Of a stretch of 64,000 nt of DNA, positions 13,253 through 25,532 are shown piece after piece. The stretch spans positions 699,501 to 763,500 of the forward strand of contig BRXU01000034.1 in the NCBI GenBank assembly GCA_030267565.1, given 5' to 3'. Below the pieces are notes generated by a model. It worked only from the letters and a program-made list of their open reading frames with translations, was not told the origin of the DNA and did no database searches. Made by a program: the position numbers and the translations under genes. The stretch comes from Pleodorina starrii. Taxonomy: Eukaryota > Chlorophyta > Chlorophyceae > Chlamydomonadales > Volvocaceae. How positions within the stretch are numbered: the first letter of the stretch is position 1; each line of letters opens with the position of its first letter.

Positions 13253-16200
13253 ATGACACGCGCACGTCCGGCGCCACTCCTGCTGCTGCTGCTGGCAGCT
13301 GCCGCCATCCTCGGGCCCAGCGGGCCACTCCGCGGCTCTGACGCGCAGGATATGCAGCAGCCGAACCCTCAAGCCGCTGCCGTTGGCAACACGACCACCA
13401 ACGTCACCGTCACACTGCAGGAGGTGCGTACGGCAGGTGCCGGCGGAGCGCATTGCAGAACGAGGCACCTGAGCGTTTATTACTTACCAGCGCGAGCCCC
13501 GGGTCGGAAGATCTCGTGCGCGGATCTTGCTTTCTCTGTACATTCATACTCAACGAACCATACTCCCTAGCTTGAGACCCGAACGCCCGATGTTCACGAT
13601 CTTTCTCTCCCCGCTCCGTTGTCTTCCGACCCTGCCACTGTATTTTGTAGTGCGTGTCGTACCGGGCTGACATCAGCCAGGCGTTTCGATCGGGTGATGG
13701 CAGCGCCGTGTTGAGTGCCATCCTGGTGGCGGACAATGTCAGCGCTGTGGTGGGCGCCGTAGATGTGCGCGATCTGGCGCTGGAGCACGGCCGACTGGGC
13801 GCGCTCATGGTACGTGCAAACTAGCGAACATGCGTACACCCTGGTTCTCTCTTGCCGCCCGCCCGTATCAGCTACACTGTATGAATGCATGCGTACACCT
13901 GCAACGGAAACATTGCCCTAACTTACGGGACTACTGTACTGCGTGGGACAAGTGAGATGCATCGAAGCAGTACACATGTCTGTGTACGCAAAGTTTAGTC
14001 CAACCAGTATCCAATTGAGGCGTGCGTCTATGTGCTGTGTGCTGCGTGTTCACAGGTATCCTTGCACTGGCTGCCGTACGCCGATCAGCTGGAGAAAATC
14101 AGCCCCCGGGAGCTTGAGAAGATTGCCAATGCGACCAGCATCCTCAAAGACGTACGACAGGTATGGCACATATCGTCGATGGTTGCTGGACGCGGCTCGC
14201 TAGCATGCCCAGCCTTGATGGTTCCTGCGTATGGTTCCGGCGAGTTGAAAACCGTGTTGTTAACCTTCATATGATGAGTTGGCAGTGGGCGCTTGCGCCT
14301 CTTTCCGTCGCTACTGTTCGACCCCCAGACCGTTATCCTAGAAAATTTCTTACCACGTCCGGCACAACTACATCTCGCCGACGGCTTTCCTATCTATACA
14401 CGCGCACACCGTCCCGCAGGGTGGCTCCGGAGCCAACTTGGTTTCCGTGAACTTCACCGATGCGACCAACGCCACCATTCCGCCTGGCCCGACCGACAAC
14501 CTGAGCGGCTCCTTCATGTGAGAAAGTTTCTGTGCTGTATGAAGTCAGTGAGTCAGGCCCCCTGTTTATTTTCAGCATCAAGCGAGTTCATCACAATTTG
14601 GACGGACGAAACTCGGGTGTATGCGCAACGCATACGTACGCGCTCGTATTCTGATGACCACTCGCCGCGGCGGTATCATAAGCGCCACAAGTAACGGCTA
14701 CCCGCAAGTAGTCTGAGTGGAGGCATGAACAGCGCTACGTCTGACGACACTGCCTTGAGGTGTTGACGGCCTTGCACCCGTCGTTCCACAGGCCTGCAAC
14801 TGCGCTGGATGTCTTCTTCAGGACTCGCCTTCCCAGCCGGGGGCGTTGGGTCTTAGCCGTGGAGGACGTCGGCAGTGGCCACAAGAAGTGAGTAAAACAT
14901 GAGTAAATGACTAGTACGTAAACGAATAACAGCAGCATTAAAGGGTATAAGTACACTGTACGAATAAACAGCGTGAATAAACGGTAATGAATAAACAGCG
15001 TGAATAAACGGTAATGAATAAACAGCGTGAATAAACGGTATTGACTCTGAATTAAATTATTAAGGTATATTGGAGAAGCGCGGAGGAAGCGGGAAAGGGA
15101 GCGACGTTAGTGACGGCCTTGGTGGTAAGGCGGGGGCGCAGGCGCGGGCCGGGGGGTGCAGGGCTTGGAAACTTACTCGTCGCCGTTGCCAGCTCGCCAC
15201 CGAAACTTGCCATAGCGTGGCAGCTTGTTGTTCGAGGCCGAAACTGTATGTCCTCTCCCGACACGGCGCCAACCTCTCATCCTGCAAATCCGCTACACAC
15301 GTTGTCGAGGCGATGCCGCCTCAAGTTCCCATTCGCCTATCCACGCTTTCGCCACGCACGTCCCTCCTCTTCCCCCGACCTTCCTCCCTCCGCCATTCCC
15401 ACTCGCTTCCCCAAACCTTCCGCAGTCGCACAATCAATTTGCAAGGCTGGAGCCTCGTACTGTGCCCGGGACCCAACGAGACTGTCCCGATCAGCCTCCG
15501 AGAGCAGATGGTAGGCTGCGCCCTCGCGCGTCCTGTGGTACTAAGGGATGTAAACTGCTTTCACCTCCTTTCCTAGGACTCTGCCTTTCTGCCATCCAGT
15601 CGACTATCGTAACAATCCTATACCGGACTGACCTGAACGTGCCCCGCAGGCGCAGCAGGCCTTGGGGGCGTTTGACCTGTCCGCCGCGCGCGCGGGCCGG
15701 CCCTTCAGCGCCGCCGCGCTTCAGGCGGCCACGGGGCCCTTCGGCGCGCGTCTCGCGGGGCAGCCGCTGGTCGCCGGCCTCGGCACGTTAGTTACTCGAG
15801 AGGCTTCCATCCAGTACAAGACCTATTCGGAGCTCGCGGACAACGCCGTCGATGGTAAGCGTAAGAATCCTCACGGTGAAACGACCCTCCTCGCACGCTA
15901 TCACGTGTTGTAAGGGACATGAGCCACGGGGCATGTATTTCTCGGCTTGCCGTGCATAGCAATGGAGACCGCCCTCCGCGCACCTTATTACAACAAACCC
16001 AGCTGCTGCTTAATTGTTTTTGCGCCTTCGTGCGTCTTGCCGTGCCGTAACACACGTTCCATGCCCCGCTACCCCCAACCAGCTGCCATCCGTTTCGAGA
16101 ACAACGTCCAGAGCCTGTTCAAACTGCCGTACGAGCCGACGCCCTTGATCGACCAAGCGCTGCCATGGGTGGAGCTGCTCATCGGTGAGGGAGTGGATGA

Positions 16201-18105
16201 GGACGACTATGGGGGTGCGGATGTATGGCAATTGTTGTTTGTTGCGCTCGGTGAGGCTGAGCAAAGAGATAGCATCGTCCAGGAATATGGCAACACTCAG
16301 GGACGAGTAGAAGCGATTCGTGCGTCCTTGCCGGCTAACGGAGCGCAGGGCAACCGGTGTTTTGGGCCACCCACTACCACAGCCTCCATGTGGGAGGAAA
16401 AGATATTTTGTATGTGCGTGACAGCTTCCATGCATCGCGATGCCCGTCCCGATTTGCCCACCCGCAGGAGGCACTGACTTCACAATCCAGAACGCCGTGT
16501 GGCCTGGGAAGATCGTTTTCTACGCGCTGCAGCTCGAGGTACGGCGGGGCGAATGACACTGTCGTACAGCGGCCGTACAGGCATCGACCATTACTCACCC
16601 CCACCTGCTGGCACGTATGCACTTACGCCCGGGTTCCGCTCCGCTTCAGATTGCATTACGTATGTCGCGTAGCCAGCGGAGCGACGCGCACTCGTTTCCG
16701 AATGGCTTGTGTACTGTATACAACCAACCCAGAGATAAAGGAGCACGTGAGATGGCCAAACGGCGTATGCCGCGTATGCTCTTGCTGTCCGCCATGGCAT
16801 CAGGTCTTTGTGCGTACGCGGGCGGCGATGGCGGCCGCTGGCGCCAAGAGCAGCGGCGGTGATGGCAGCAGCGGCGGCCTGATGCGCGCCAGCAGCAGTG
16901 CCGAGACCCCGAACTGTGGTTTGGTCGGTGAGTGCCCTCTCCTCCGCCCTTAGCGCTCCAAATTAGAGCTATCACCGTTGCAATCTCTTGGTCCGTCGGT
17001 CACAGGACGCTCTCGGTTGCACCCTCACCTCACCCCGCCCTCAGCTCCCGTCCGGGCAGAAGCCCCCCGCCCCCATCGTCCAGGTTGCGTGTGCGTGCGG
17101 CCCTCACCGCCAGATAAGCATGTTGACACGCGTAGCACCTAGGACGCCGGCGGCGGGCACGTTCAATATCAGCGTCCCTGGTTCTGATGTGACCGATACC
17201 ACTACCCGGTACGAATTGGTACGACATCTTCGGCACCACCCCATTCCCATGCGCGCAGACACCCCCGACGGTCCGGCAGTGATCAACAAGAAGCTGCTGC
17301 AACGGGAGCTGTGCAGCGTCATGATGCCACTCGAGTACGCGCAGTACGCGAATAATCTGCGCAGCGCCAGCAGCGGTGTGCAGCAGCCGGCCCTTCCGGC
17401 GGCTGCAGGGTCCGAGGGCTCCGAAACCAGTGATGAGGACACTTTGGTGCTGCGAGATGGCACGGCTATTTCGGCGGATGAAATTGTTTCCCTGGACGAC
17501 TACGGCTTGGGCAGCAGCGACAGCGGTGACAGCAGCGAGGGCGACGACAAGGTCCTGTGGTCGGATGTTTCCGACAGCGGCTTGCGTCTTCCCACGCCGC
17601 TGGCTCCGCTTGATTTCACGGTGGCGTCCCCAGGACTGCTGGGCCGCCAGAGTGGCGGGGGCGTGGAGGAGAGCGAGGAGACTGATGATATGGACGAGGA
17701 GGTCGTGGTAGAGGAGGAGGAAAGCGAGCCTGCGCCTGCTGGCGATGGTCGGCCGGACCCCCGCGCGGTCAACCGGATCCTCGAGAGCGCGTTCATGGTA
17801 CGCCAGCCAACGTACATGCTGCACATGGTTTGCGTGCACGCGCGAAAGCGAGCGAGCTGCTGTGTTCTTCACCGTCTGCAAAATGCATATAGATAAGTGG
17901 TCATCGACCAACTGACTTTAGTCAGCCCAGCTTGGTCAGCTCTTGCCTCGCACTACTTCCTTTCATGCACGTATGATCTCCATTGCTTCAACCTGCTGTA
18001 AGCTGGTTGCCGATAACGCATCACGCACCCTACATACTTGCAGAACTTGGACATGGACGGGTTCAACAATGCCCTGGTGGACGAGCTTGAGGTGCGTCGA
18101 CTTGG

Positions 18106-18139
<34 letters not shown>

Positions 18140-20895
18140 GTGCGAATCGCCACAAGTATGTACCATCGGGAGTCTGATGCATCAGGCAGCACGGATGTAA
18201 ACAGTTGCGTGATTGAATGTCGCTTTCCGTGATAAGCAGCTGGGTAGGCAGGTGCTGCACTGCCTGCTGGCTGGGCGCAGGTCATGAGTGCACAAGCCCA
18301 ATACTTACCCATCCAATCTCCAGGAACTATGCGTTGGACTGCCCGATGCATCGGCTGAAGTCGCTCTTGACCGGACCCTATCTTGCTTGTTGCATGCTTC
18401 GTGGCCCACGGTGCACAGGTGGCCATCCGACGGGCCGAGCGGGTGTCTTCGGTGCTCGACGCCACCGCCGAAGCTGCTGAGCTTCGCCTCCGTGGAGGCG
18501 ACCGAGCGGTTCGGACGGCTGAGGCGCTGAGGGCGAGCACGGACACATACGCCGAGGTTTTGAGGGTGAGCGAGGCAGTCGTGCGATTGTGGCTGGTATT
18601 ACGCAAGCCCACAGCGAGGGAATTTGTGAGGCGCCGAATGAGAACGGTAGAATTCCGCCTTGGTATGGCTTGGACAGGGTAGGTCCGCGGGCGCTACCTG
18701 TACACCAACGATGAAGTAAGCCCGCCTCATTTCTCCTGGCTGGGTCCCAAAAAGGCGACTGACAGCTGTGGCAAGTGTATTATTACCAACCTAAACACCA
18801 TCGGCTGCGCGCGGGCCTTCCCTCACCCCTTGTGCGTGGCGATCGCCTGAAACAGAGCTAATCGAACCGTCGCCGGAATGGACACCGCAGGCTGGCCGGG
18901 ACTCGATGCTGCGCTTCAACCAGGAGAAGCTGCAGAACTCGACGCGTGAGTGGCTGAAAAACGGCGGTGTCAGGAAGGAGATGAAGGAAATGGACAAGGA
19001 GGGCAAGAAACGCGGCGGCCAGGTCAATCGCTTCGTCTTCCTGTTCCAGAGGTGGGCCGAGAGCGGGGTCGAATGCCGTATGTCCCGTGCATTGTGCCGT
19101 ATGCACAGTAAGGACGAACGTTTTTTTCCGTACAAGAGTGCCGTGCACACTCGGCTTCGTACGGTGTTATTGCCGTGCATACCGCACCTATCTGACGCTG
19201 TCGCGTTCGTCGGGGTGCGTGCCCGCTGTGCGTGCCTGTTCTATGGCTGAAGCGCCCCTGACCGCCGTTGCCCTCGACAACCCATTTGATTTCAGGATTC
19301 GGCTGACCTTCCGATTCAGTGCCGCCGACGGCTTCCAGGTACGGCAGTGCGCACCTCGAGCAGTCAGGTGCTGACGGGAACCTCAAAAGGGGGTTTCCAG
19401 CCGAAAGGCAACTGCATGTTTCATAGCTACGATCGAGTTGTTATGCGGATCAACGAACTGGCCATCGGCGGCACACTACTGCTGCACGTGCACACCGAAC
19501 CAAATGACGCAGGAAGCCCCCATCGTTTCGCTCGGTGTGGAGCCCAACGGTCCATTCCTTGGCACTCTCAAAACTAACTGTCCCTCCCTCCGCCGTGGCC
19601 CCTCCTCCTTCCCTCCCTCCCGCAGCTGTCCTTCATCCAGTGGGTCTACAACTGGGGTGACATCAACAACATCCTTGGCCTGGCGCAACAGTTGGAGGTA
19701 AGCAGGAGTGGTGAAAGCCGCGTGCGATGTGTGTGTGCGCTTAGAAAGCCACACGTTGCTATCAAGCGTATGCACGTGCGGACCCTGATCGTATTTATGC
19801 CGATGAGGTCCCGTAACGGGACTCCAATACTTTGAGGAGTGACATATGGTGGCGAAAGCAAACGAGCAGGGAGGATCGTGGCGGACACTGAAAAGCCTGG
19901 GCGGGGCGTAAGCTCATTTCGCCTCGTATGTACACCTGTGTGTGTGGTTCAACCTGATGTCTACGCTGCACAGAAACTGAAGGGGGCGGAAGACAAGGGC
20001 AAGAAGACCAAGAAGAAGAACAACATTCTGAGGAGCAGTGGCAGCAGTGACGACGGCTCGCAGGGCGACGAGGGGCAGAATCAGGACGGCCCGACAGTGC
20101 GCTCCTCGGATGACCCCACGGCAACTGGCGGCCGCACGCGCGGGCTCCTGCCGACCGGCGAGACTCCAGGTTTGTGTGGGTACCAGAATGTTGTCCTGCA
20201 GCCCTCGTACGTACACACATGTCTGGGGTCATAGGCGCTCCCGGTGGGTTCCACCCACTCGCGGCGGGGGATGGGGGATAGGATCTCATCAGGGAAGTCA
20301 GGATCCCTCGATTCAAACTGCGCAATTAAAGCGTTCCAAATCTGCTTCGACATAAGTTTGGGTGGGTTTGGGGATGATGGATGAAGGGTGGAAGATAGGG
20401 AGGTAACACATACGCGCATATTTCGGTGCTATTAATACACGGGTCGGTCGTTCGGTGCACGCACGCAGGGGAGTGGTTCCGGCGCGTCCGGGACGAGGCC
20501 AACGAGCTGGCCAAGGGCGCGCTGTCGCGGATCCCCATCGACCACACCATCGGTAAGGTGGCATCTATCTGCCAACAGCCTTGTGACAGATGTATACTAT
20601 GCTGCGTGTATCTGCAATTGGTGGCGACGTAAGGACGTGCATGAAGACGACACTTGCCGCCCCTGCTCCCGTACGCACGTGGGTAGTATTTGGGTACACA
20701 ACAATGCTGAATCTGTGCTGCAGTGAAGTAGGATTGCAAATGCTGTGGGAAATTGTGGGTCGACCTTCGCTGCCTGCTTCTACCGCGGGACGGACACAGC
20801 TGCGTGCTTTATTTGCTGCCCTGTCCCAATGTAACGAACGCGCAGGCATCAACCGCCGGGCTTCTGCAAACGCCGGCCCCAAGAGGGGCGCCTAA
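13253..20895 (+). CDS. Secreted P-domain (proprotein convertase P-type) protein, paralogue C
   Basis: Exons: 13253-13423, 13651-13809, 14056-14160, 14420-14517, 14792-14887, 15426-15510, 15650-15854, 16083-16184, 16468-16538, 16804-16927, 17136(uncertain)-17797, 18044-18091, 18419-18565, 18683-18715 (possible microexon), 18891-19051, 19296-19338, 19626-19697, 19974-20169, 20469-20552, 20846-20895; about 903 aa. Residues 1-32 form a classic signal peptide. Residues about 58-238 match the P-domain pattern: GGSGANLVSVNFTD, then GRWVLAVED (W197), then LQGWSLVLC (W218), the usual G-W-T-L-x-V-x-D ... W-S-L ending. Several N-x-S/T sequons lie there. The rest is unrecognised: a strongly conserved GTLVTREASIQYKTYS block, a WPGKIVFYALQLE segment, an acidic stretch near the end of the long exon, a Lys-rich segment, and FIQWVYNWGDINNILGL near residue 780. 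No protease domain is seen. It is paralogous to 25533-33379. The fold is inferred from pattern only; the function is unknown. Confidence 0.78.
14962..15042. repeat. 27-bp tandem repeat, three units
   Basis: Three consecutive 27-bp units built on AATAAACAGCGTG / AATAAACGGTAAT lie in the fifth intron of gene C. Units differ at only one or two bases. They are internally semi-repetitive (AATAAAC occurs twice per unit). No coding role. Confidence 0.9.
18106..18139. repeat. (ACGC)n microsatellite
   Basis: About eight GCAC/ACGC units just after the donor of the short NLDMDGF exon, inside an intron of the P-domain gene. Simple sequence only. Confidence 0.9.
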
Positions 20896-21095
20896 GAGCA
20901 GGCCCAAGCGAGGTGGGATTCGAAGGCTTCCCCAGGGTATAAGGAATTGCGATCAATGCCGCGGCGTTGTGACAGCTGACGGCGACAGTGTTGTTGTGGT
21001 AGCAAGCAACGGGACTAGGGTAGTAATGAAGGGGCGTGATCCATTTCAAATCAATGCGGAAGATCCGCGTTTTACAATGCGGAAGATCCGCGTTT

Positions 21096-21100
21096 TGTAA
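21096..21100 (+). terminator. TGTAA polyadenylation signal, gene C
   Basis: TGTAA lies about 200 bp past the TAA at 20893-20895, a typical volvocine 3' untranslated length. It sits at the end of two direct copies of ATGCGGAAGATCCGCGTTTT (about 21056-21096). Confidence 0.55.
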
Positions 21101-21420
21101 TAATCTGTGAAGCATTGTTACGTTTTACGCTTGCATGGATTTTGGAGGCATCCGCAGATTTAGCGACGCACAGCAGGTGTTGGATCGCATGTTGTGCGGG
21201 TAGTACTCGACGATGACGTGAGTTTACGGTTGGTAGTCTAGTAGATTAAAGGACTTAACCAAGAGAACTAAATGAAGACTTCAAAGAATTACCAATGCCT
21301 GTGGCTACGGTGTCGGGGCTCGCTGGCCCCCACACAGCGGAAATGCCACAACCTTCAAAATGCATTTGCATCATATATCCCCAAATCCTTGACACGCACT
21401 CAATGTGCGATCTGATGGCG

Positions 21421-21505
21421 GATGGTGGTGATGGCGGGTGGTGGATGGTGGTGACGGCGGTGATGGTGGTGATGGCGGATGGTGGTGACGGCGGATGGTG
21501 GTGAC
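21421..21505. repeat. GGTGGTGATGGCGG-type imperfect repeat
   Basis: About 85 bp of GGTGGTGAT/GGCGGATGGT imperfect trinucleotide-like repeat, purine-rich on the plus strand. Low complexity with no coding support. Confidence 0.8.
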
Positions 21506-22074
21506 TACGGTAATGGCTATGCACGTTTTGAACGGTCACCGACGAACGTTGTGCCGTGAAGCGTGAAGCATTATTGAGACTTTTTTTGTCAGAATAATAT
21601 GTTCGAAAAACTGTAAGATTCTGTGAGCACTTAAACTTGTCGGATGATATCCGGAGTTCTCTTGATTGGGCCGGGCGGCTTCCTGGCCGGCTCTCTAGCC
21701 ACAAACGCGCAGTGGATGTTAGAAAGAGATTACCATCGTATATGTCACAAATTGGGGTTCACTGCGATAGGTTCGAGCTGCAATCGAACCGAGTCAGCTG
21801 GTGGGGCTGTAAACCTGCCCGGGGAATGGGCCCCGTCAACTTGCGCGGGAGCTCTTCAGCAGCTCCTGCTTATAGCTGATATCGATAGCCATGACTTGGG
21901 TACGTTCCTGGTGGAACCCGTACGGTCCGGCCTTCCCAATCCCAACCCCGCCGCGTGCCATCATCAGGCAGGTATCGGAAGTTCACAGCTGTCGTGAAGT
22001 AGCGCGTAGCGACATTTTGTCGTTATGTCAGAGATGCCGTCATGTGGACATTTATATATATATATATATATGTA

Positions 22075-22296
22075 TGAACAATACGGTATAAGTTGGAATG
22101 AATAGGAGTTCTGGATGCGTTTGAGCGAGTGCGGCCTCGGACCATGGACTCAGTATCTTTTATACTGATACATGCACTATTGGTTTTTAATATTGTAATT
22201 GAGTTTATCAAGGACTATTGTACTGCTTTACAGCGTACCGAGTCATCAAGGTTGGTCGTCACTCACTCACTCACTCACTCAGCCAGCCAGCCAGCT

Positions 22297-22345
<49 letters not shown>
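22075..22345 (-). repeat. Dispersed element family R, diverged reverse copy with expanded tetranucleotide
   Basis: Read on the minus strand this matches the copies at 34469 and 37515. Shared landmarks are GTGACGACCAACCTTGATG, AATAGTGCATGTATCAGTAT and CACTCGCT..AACGCATCC, at roughly 70-75 percent identity by eye. At its upstream side the GGCT and GAGT steps present once or twice in the other copies are expanded to (AGCC)n and (ACTC)n, at about 22259-22345 on the plus strand. Confidence 0.75.
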
Positions 22346-22346
<1 letters not shown>

Positions 22347-22875
22347 ACACAAATAGGGGCAACCTTAGAAGCGGGGCCCCCAAGAGCGCTTCGCGCTGGG
22401 GCCCCGCCAAACAAAAAGGAGAGCTGGGCCTTAAGCCCTAGCGTGTGTTTAGGGAGCCCTAGGGAGCAGACTAATGCATCTCCGGGGACATGAGCTCGCA
22501 GTGGCTCGAGTGCGGAATAAAAACGCTAGCATGCTGCGGCCACTTTATTGCCATCTCTCGCGCTCAGAGCAATCCAATCCAGTATGTATGAACCGATATG
22601 GACTACCGGTATAATCTGGGACCGTCACCAGATGGGGATCTTCGTGGCTACGTACTCCACCCTGACCTCGGAGTTTGCCATTCCTCCCGGGCGGTCTCGC
22701 TCGTCCTTGTCTGGGTGCCTCGTGCTGTTAGGCTTGCTGATTGCGCTTTGGTTTGCTATGTTTGCCTCAGATCCTTGCTTTGCCCCCTGCTGGTTTGCTC
22801 TGGTCATCTCCACTGCAGTGCATGCATGGAAAGCTAGATAGCCCGCTGGCTCGTCTCTTCCCAAGGAGGGTTGCA

Positions 22876-23135
22876 AGGATTAGGAATTGGGTTCGGGTAC
22901 CGGTCAGGCAGAAATTAGGATTTGGCGGGCGGGGACAGGATTAGGATACAAAGACGATGTCAGGTTTAGGATTAGGGCCACGGGTGTAGGATTAGGATTC
23001 GCCCCCAGCCGCAGGATTAGGATTGGGACCCCGCCCACAGGATTAGGATTGCGGCCCAGCGGGCAGGATTCGGATTAATACCCAACATTCAGAGTTAGGA
23101 TTAAGACATTGGATTTAGATGGAGATTAGGCACCA
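22876..23135 (+). repeat. Degenerate GGATTAGGATT minisatellite, block 1
   Basis: Repeated core AGGATTAGGATT, separated by variable GC-rich spacers such as GGGACCCCGCCCAC, about every 25-31 bp. It resembles a telomere-type G-rich strand but is not the TTTTAGGG telomere repeat of chlorophycean algae. It is interstitial and strongly decayed. Confidence 0.8.
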
Positions 23136-23889
23136 ATCCGGTCTTCGCATACTTCTCCTCCGAAATCAACTACACGACATTGAGGGATGCTCCAACCTCC
23201 AAGGCAGTGATGATGAATATCCCCTTGAGGGATTGTTATACAATTCGAGTAGATGAAATGCCAGCCAATGCATGAAAATAATCATGAGCACACGTTTAAA
23301 TTATTGGCTCAACATACGTTTCGCGAGGCACGTCCTGCTTATCGGGCTGTATAGTAAAGCTTCATAATCCCCTAATAGTTATAGCATTGAAGATCTTTGC
23401 TTCGCTGTAAGTGTGGAAAGTGGGCCACAGGTGAACCATTGGCTCACCTCTCACCTCTCTCAACCAGCTGCAGCTTCTTCGCACAGGAATATGCTTGCTC
23501 GCCTTCCATGCACATATGCGTGTTACGTATTATCTTGTGCATATGAATCGGGCTCTCGTGCCGTTTGCATTATCACGCGGATTCCCCTCGCGCCCTACTT
23601 ACAACTTTGGGAGAGCGCAAGGGCTTACAGTACCCTGTCATTGATTCAAGGTGTTTAAATGCAACATATTACAGTGTCGTAAGGCACGGTCGTGCGAGCG
23701 ATAGTGTTCAGGATAGTTGGCTGCTTTACATAATTCAGGTTTCGTTTCATGTATCCGCTGTAAGACTTTCAAGCTTGGTTGCGTTGGGCGTTGCCTCGAT
23801 CGCGCCTGCTGTACGGCAGCCAAAGTTAGGGTTACTGAAACGATCACACGATTACGATTGGAACACAGCTTCACGATACGGATTGCGAC

Positions 23890-24170
23890 ACAGGAGACAG
23901 GATTAGGATTTGGACCAGGTACAAGGTTAAGGTTATGGGACTGGACGCAGGATTAGGATTGGGACCCAGGCCCTAGGATTAGGATTGGGACACTGCACGG
24001 GGATGTGGATTACAACCCCGCCCCTAGGATTTGGATACGAACCCCACTCTGGGATAGAGAATTGAAAGTGGTACCCCACAGCAGGGATTGAAGGATTGCT
24101 GACCAGTACCCACCCCTTGGATTGGAGGATTGGGACCCCTTTGCAACCCTCCGCTTCCCATCTGCACCGA
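23890..24170 (+). repeat. Degenerate GGATTAGGATT minisatellite, block 2
   Basis: Same core as block 1 (CAGGATTAGGATTGGGACCC), decaying rightwards into GGATTGGAGGATTGGGACCC. The roughly 750 bp between the blocks (23136-23889) lacks the motif and looks like an insertion or a decayed centre. No ORF of note is present. Confidence 0.75.
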
Positions 24171-24281
24171 GGGTCTGGGTCCCTCCATCTGCGGCAATAC
24201 AACGTGAGGAAGGCAATGTCCTCTTCTAAAAATATTGCCCGCCAGCACCTTCCTACAAATTTCAGGATTGGGTCTTGGATT

Positions 24282-25006
24282 AGGGGTGTTTCTATGGGCC
24301 CGAAACCACAATCTACGGGGACCTACGGGGTAGCTCGTCCCACCGTACCGTAGGAAAATTCTCCTACTTTGCTACGCCGACTTTGGCCCGTAGCAAAGTA
24401 GGAAGTCGTAGGATGGAGCTAGTGGAGCTAGCGGAGCGAGCTCATTACTGCAACTTTCCCGCTTCCTTGGCCACCGATGTACTCGGAAAAAAGCGGGCTG
24501 CTCCCAAGGCTAATTGTTCAGAAGGAGCGGCTTCTTAGCATGGAAATGTGCAATTCTCAGAGGCATTCATAGATGTCTTGCTTTATACTATAAGTTATCA
24601 AGTCATAGCATACTAGCCTCTTATGCGAGGGCGCGTTTGCAAGCCATCACTAGACCATGAACAACTGGGGTTCCTTTTCGTTGAACGCGCCGCATCAGAA
24701 TGATAATCTCGGACTTCTGGGAACATCTGGAGTCTGTACTGGATCATGTCCATAAGCAGGGCAATGACCTGCTCGTTTGTGGGAGCCATCCTTATATCGG
24801 CGTGGGTTCGCGGTGCCGATAGCTCTAACGGAGTGTCCTAAATTCATGATACAACTCCATAAGATTGATCCTAGCAATAGGTGCAAAATTGCATCGGTTC
24901 CACTATGGTTTCAGGAGGTCCATAGAAACGGCCCCTGTACGGATTCTACGCGCATTCTATGTACGAGGTAGATACGCCCGGAACCAAAAGCCATAGAAAC
25001 ACCCCT
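24282..25006. mobile_element. MITE-like element with 16-bp terminal inverted repeats and ATT target duplication
   Basis: The ends AGGGGTGTTTCTATGG (24282-24297) and CCATAGAAACACCCCT (24991-25006) are perfect inverted repeats. They are flanked by ATT on both sides (24279-24281 and 25007-25009), a 3-bp target duplication. Size is 725 bp with no transposase ORF. Terminal GGGGTGTTT and a 3-bp duplication recall PIF/Harbinger MITEs, though their usual target is TTA/TAA. Inside are a 14-bp inverted repeat with a 12-bp loop (24363-24402) and a second partial end copy at about 24921-24936. Confidence 0.72.
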
Positions 25007-25532
25007 ATTGGCCTTCAGCACGCTACATACTAATACCGGCGGACGAATGAATCCAATGCGCAGCAAGCCAGTCGATTTCTGTCATACAAAATAACCACTT
25101 TGAAAGTTCCTATAAAATAATTAACGAACGGAATAGCATTGTAGTATATGATCCATCATGCGGATCCAGATAAACCGCGGTCGTCGTCGCGGTGCGACAG
25201 CGGTTGGTTCCGCTCGGGCGACGGTTAGTTGGCCCGATAAAGACGACGTGCCGACTGCGCCCCTCGGAACGTCCGAAAAACTCATAACGGCCCCCTCGGC
25301 AAGCTACTACACTTGCACTGCCCTTACGAAAAGTGTCAATCCTCGGCTCAGTCATAGTGGCCGTGATTATGTTATTAAGACCAATTGCGACTCTGTATTC
25401 ATCATAAAACCACAGGTTGCTCCATTTCCACAAAGATTTGCTTCAGAGCTTAATAGTCAGAAGCATAGATATTTAGCTGGCGAAAGCTTGGCCAGAGCTA
25501 GTCTCCTCATCGTGAGTCGCTCTGTGTCAAAG

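Larger units (their letters stand above)
20896..25532. other. Repeat-rich intergenic region between genes C and D
   Basis: About 4.6 kb with no credible exon. In order it holds a duplicated 20-bp block and TGTAA signal, a GGTGAT-type purine repeat (21421-21505), a sequence at about 21771-21835 that matches the left flank and end of the foldback element at 35931, a reverse-strand copy of the dispersed element (22075-22345), degenerate GGATTAGGATT repeats (22876-24170), and a MITE-like element (24282-25006). The last 500 bp should hold the promoter of gene D. Confidence 0.6.

Noticed and set aside
21771..21791. tRNA T-arm (GGTTCGAGCTGCAATCGAACC)
   Set aside because: No A-box or acceptor stem in place. 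The sequence is part of the flank and arm repeat that recurs at about 35900.
22876..24170. Telomere or chromosome end
   Set aside because: The motif is GGATTAGGATT, degenerate and interstitial, with genes on both sides. It is not the TTTTAGGG-type array.
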